Shown in pieces: positions 61,991 through 64,000 of a stretch of 64,000 nt of DNA (positions are counted from its first letter, which is position 1; every line of letters begins with the position of its first letter). The stretch is taken from positions 6,902,701 through 6,966,700 of the forward strand of contig NC_040016.1 of the NCBI RefSeq assembly GCF_000972845.2, read 5' to 3'. The DNA is from Larimichthys crocea (lineage: Eukaryota; Chordata; Actinopteri; Sciaenidae). The notes under the pieces are model-generated. The model saw only the letters and a list, made by a program, of their open reading frames with translations, ran no database searches and had not been told where the DNA came from. Position numbers and translations under genes: made by a program.

Positions 61991-64000
61991 GTAAGATAAG
62001 CATGGGTTTGAACCTCTTGTTACCATGACAACGTGGACCAATCAGTGCCTGCAGATGGCTACATGCTGGTTTGTCCTTTCACTTTGAAAAGGTCAGTTTT
62101 TGTTAAATTATAGTTTACTCACAGGCCTCATGTTGTAACTGCTGGACATTTCTCTATTTAATTAGGACATCAACTGTGGTGCAAAAACTTTGATGAAGAA
62201 AACTTTTCATGCCAACATCATGGATTGTGGATTGATGATGATTGATTTCTGTTTCTGTGGTGATGTCAGATGTTTTGCACTTGGCAGGTCTATTAAAAAG
62301 CTTTCATCACCAAACTCTGCAGATACACTCAAAGTACCCATGATATTTTCAGAGGCTGCTGAAAGACTGATTTTAGATGTTTTTCACTGAGGAGAGAATT
62401 AAAATAAAAAACCCATCAAGTGTTCAGTCACACAATAAATGCTCCCTTGCCTCTGACTAGTAGATACTGTGAAGCTTTTGAGGATCACGTCACCAGATAC
62501 AGAAGCAACAGTTTAGATAAAAGATGTGACAGTGCTTTACTTTCTTCCATCATTTGCTTCTTCTTGTTCTTCTTCACCACCTTCATTTTCTGCTTCATCT
62601 TCACCTCTGTCCTCTTACACCCTTTAGCTAATTCCCTCTCTTCTTCTTTTTATTCACCAGCATCGTCTTTTTGTTATTACTCACCTTCTCCTTCTTATTC
62701 ACCATTCTTCATATTCATATATTCATATCCCCTTCATATTCTTTATGGGAAGAATATGAAGAGGAAGATGGAGGTGGTGAAGAATAAGAAGGTGTTCTTT
62801 TTCTTCACCACCTCCATCTTCCTTTTCTTCTTCTGCTTCACCTTGCTCTCTACCCTCTCACATCCCTCACGTGTCCTTTCCTAATTTCCTCTATTTTTCT
62901 TATTTACCACCTTCTTCACCTTCGTCTTCTTCACCACCTCTCTCTTCTTTTTTTTTCTACTTCTGCTTCACCTTCCTCTCCGCCCTCTCGCATTCTTTGC
63001 GTGTCTTTATCTAACTTCCACTCCTTGACAGCTGACAGTGAGAGTCAGGGAAAGAGGGGGAGAGAAAGAATCCAGGACAGTTCTCTAGTGTGGTTTAGCA
63101 GTGTTATCGCTGTTGCACATGCAGTGGGATTTAAGCTCAGCCTCTGGAGCGCTCATGAGGCTAGCCAGGTCACATTCTTACTACACAGTGCAGGAAGGAG
63201 ATGGAAATGAGATGAGACACATTTTAGATGAGTAAAAATTAGAGCAAAGTTGAGAAAGTGTGACATGCAAATGGGTCAATTCAAGTTTTGGAAAATTTGA
63301 AACTCAGGCTAATCAGAACGGTGGCATGGTTTGACAAAAAGTAGCTTGGTATTCAACAAAAATAGACACCTAGCTCCATGTGTAAAAGTTTGGCATTTTG
63401 TTAGGAGGTAGGTGAAAAATGTCAGACAGCAGAACCCTATTAAGGTTAGGATTAAACAGGGATTATGTCATATTCCTCGCAGTACCATCCATGCACTCGA
63501 AATCCATTTAAATCTGCTCTGTATTTTTGTCTTGTCCCTCGCTGTGGTTCAAATTTTTGTGAGAGGTTAGTGTGGGGGTTCACCTCAGCTTTGCAACACC
63601 ACAGGCACCAAAGATGCTAATCATTTTATATAACTATTTTTAAAAATGCTTCATCATGCTCAGAGTTAGGCCACCAATGTCAACAATCCCTGAACATCCT
63701 TTCAAGGTGACTGTGAGACATCCTAATGGGTAGAGCTGCTCCCTAAAGTAGATTATTACTAGTTATACCAAGAGGATTGTGAGGGTGGGTGTGAATACTG
63801 ACATGCTCTGTCTTTTCCTGTGTGTTATCACAGAGAGTAATAATAGGTTAATGTGGCTGCCAAAACGCCTCAATATATGGAAATACTGGGTGCTATTTTC
63901 TCTCTGACCTTGAGTGGGTTGCATGCTTATACTCGGAAGATGAAACTCTGTGGAAACCCCTCTGATTTGTATGCTTTGCTGGTGTGTGATTGCATTGGTT
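61991..64000. other. nav1 intron (3' edge of window)
   Basis: No further exon was recognised. It contains the polypyrimidine tract listed below. The remaining nav1 exons, including the coiled coil and the AAA-type ATPase domain, lie outside. Confidence 0.6.
62535..63000. repeat. long polypyrimidine tract with embedded strand-switched hairpins
   Basis: Nearly 470 bases dominated by TTC/CTT and TTCACCACCT phrases on the plus strand. It is interrupted at 62750-62784 by purine-rich sequence that forms two perfect inverted repeats: 62733-62743 with 62750-62760 (11 bp), and 62762-62784 with 62801-62823 (23 bp, 16-base loop). The 154-codon frame across it is compositional. Confidence 0.9.

Noticed and set aside
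62420..62884. 154-codon frame rich in Phe/Ser/Leu
   Set aside because: Explained by the polypyrimidine tract; no start context and no family.
1..64000. CRISPR arrays, phage, integrons, bacterial operons or endogenous viral genes
   Set aside because: None seen. The tandem repeats present are microsatellites or a two-copy duplication, and gene structure is eukaryotic throughout.

Overview
This is a vertebrate nuclear chromosome window, almost certainly from a teleost fish. Genes are split by GT-AG introns, intergenic DNA is AT-rich, and several interspersed repeats that I recognise from ray-finned fish genomes are present, including tRNA-derived SINEs, GCTAACATGCTAACATG-type repeats and an L1-like tail. 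There are no bacterial-style operons, CRISPR arrays or viral genomes.

Five genes can be read. Their order is the one found on human 1q32: PKP1 - TNNT2 - (LAD1) - TNNI1 - (PHLDA3) - CSRP1 - NAV1. (1) The 3' half of a plakophilin-1-like desmosomal armadillo gene lies on the plus strand, coding exons 972-4318. (2) A complete TNNT2-like troponin T gene lies on the minus strand, 13782-6095, with 14 coding exons and a predicted 287 aa product. (3) A complete slow-type troponin I gene, tnni1, lies on the minus strand, 18630-17119, 188 aa. (4) A complete csrp1 gene encoding a two-LIM protein lies on the minus strand, 26321-24114, 192 aa. (5) The 5' part of neuron navigator nav1 lies on the plus strand. 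It has an upstream alternative N-terminal exon pair (46581-47705), the canonical first coding exon (53410-54139) and two shared exons (59592-59694 and 61631-61990), and it continues past the window end. No lad1 or phlda3 homologue was seen in the two gaps where they would be expected.

Layout: 1-4970 pkp1; 4970-6094 a convergent intergenic gap; 6095-14074 tnnt2-like; 14075-16941 intergenic; 16942-20018 tnni1 with its promoter; 20019-23556 intergenic with a SINE; 23557-27222 csrp1; 27223-46580 long noncoding DNA, rich in repeats, that holds candidate untranslated first exons of nav1; 46581-64000 nav1 exons and introns.

The two troponin genes are neighbours on the same strand, as in the conserved vertebrate TNNI/TNNT gene pairs, and encode two subunits of one sarcomeric thin-filament switch. 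csrp1 encodes an actin/alpha-actinin-associated LIM protein, pkp1 a cell-junction protein and nav1 a microtubule plus-end/neurite guidance protein. Nothing indicates a new multi-gene system. The points most worth checking are the alternative nav1 N-terminus, the 7-nt and 8-nt microexons that reading-frame arithmetic requires in the troponin genes, the apparent absence of lad1 and phlda3, and a strand-switched hairpin pair inside a long polypyrimidine tract.

All gene models come from reading splice signals and protein similarity by eye. Each complete model sums to a multiple of three and ends at a stop, but no transcript evidence was available.
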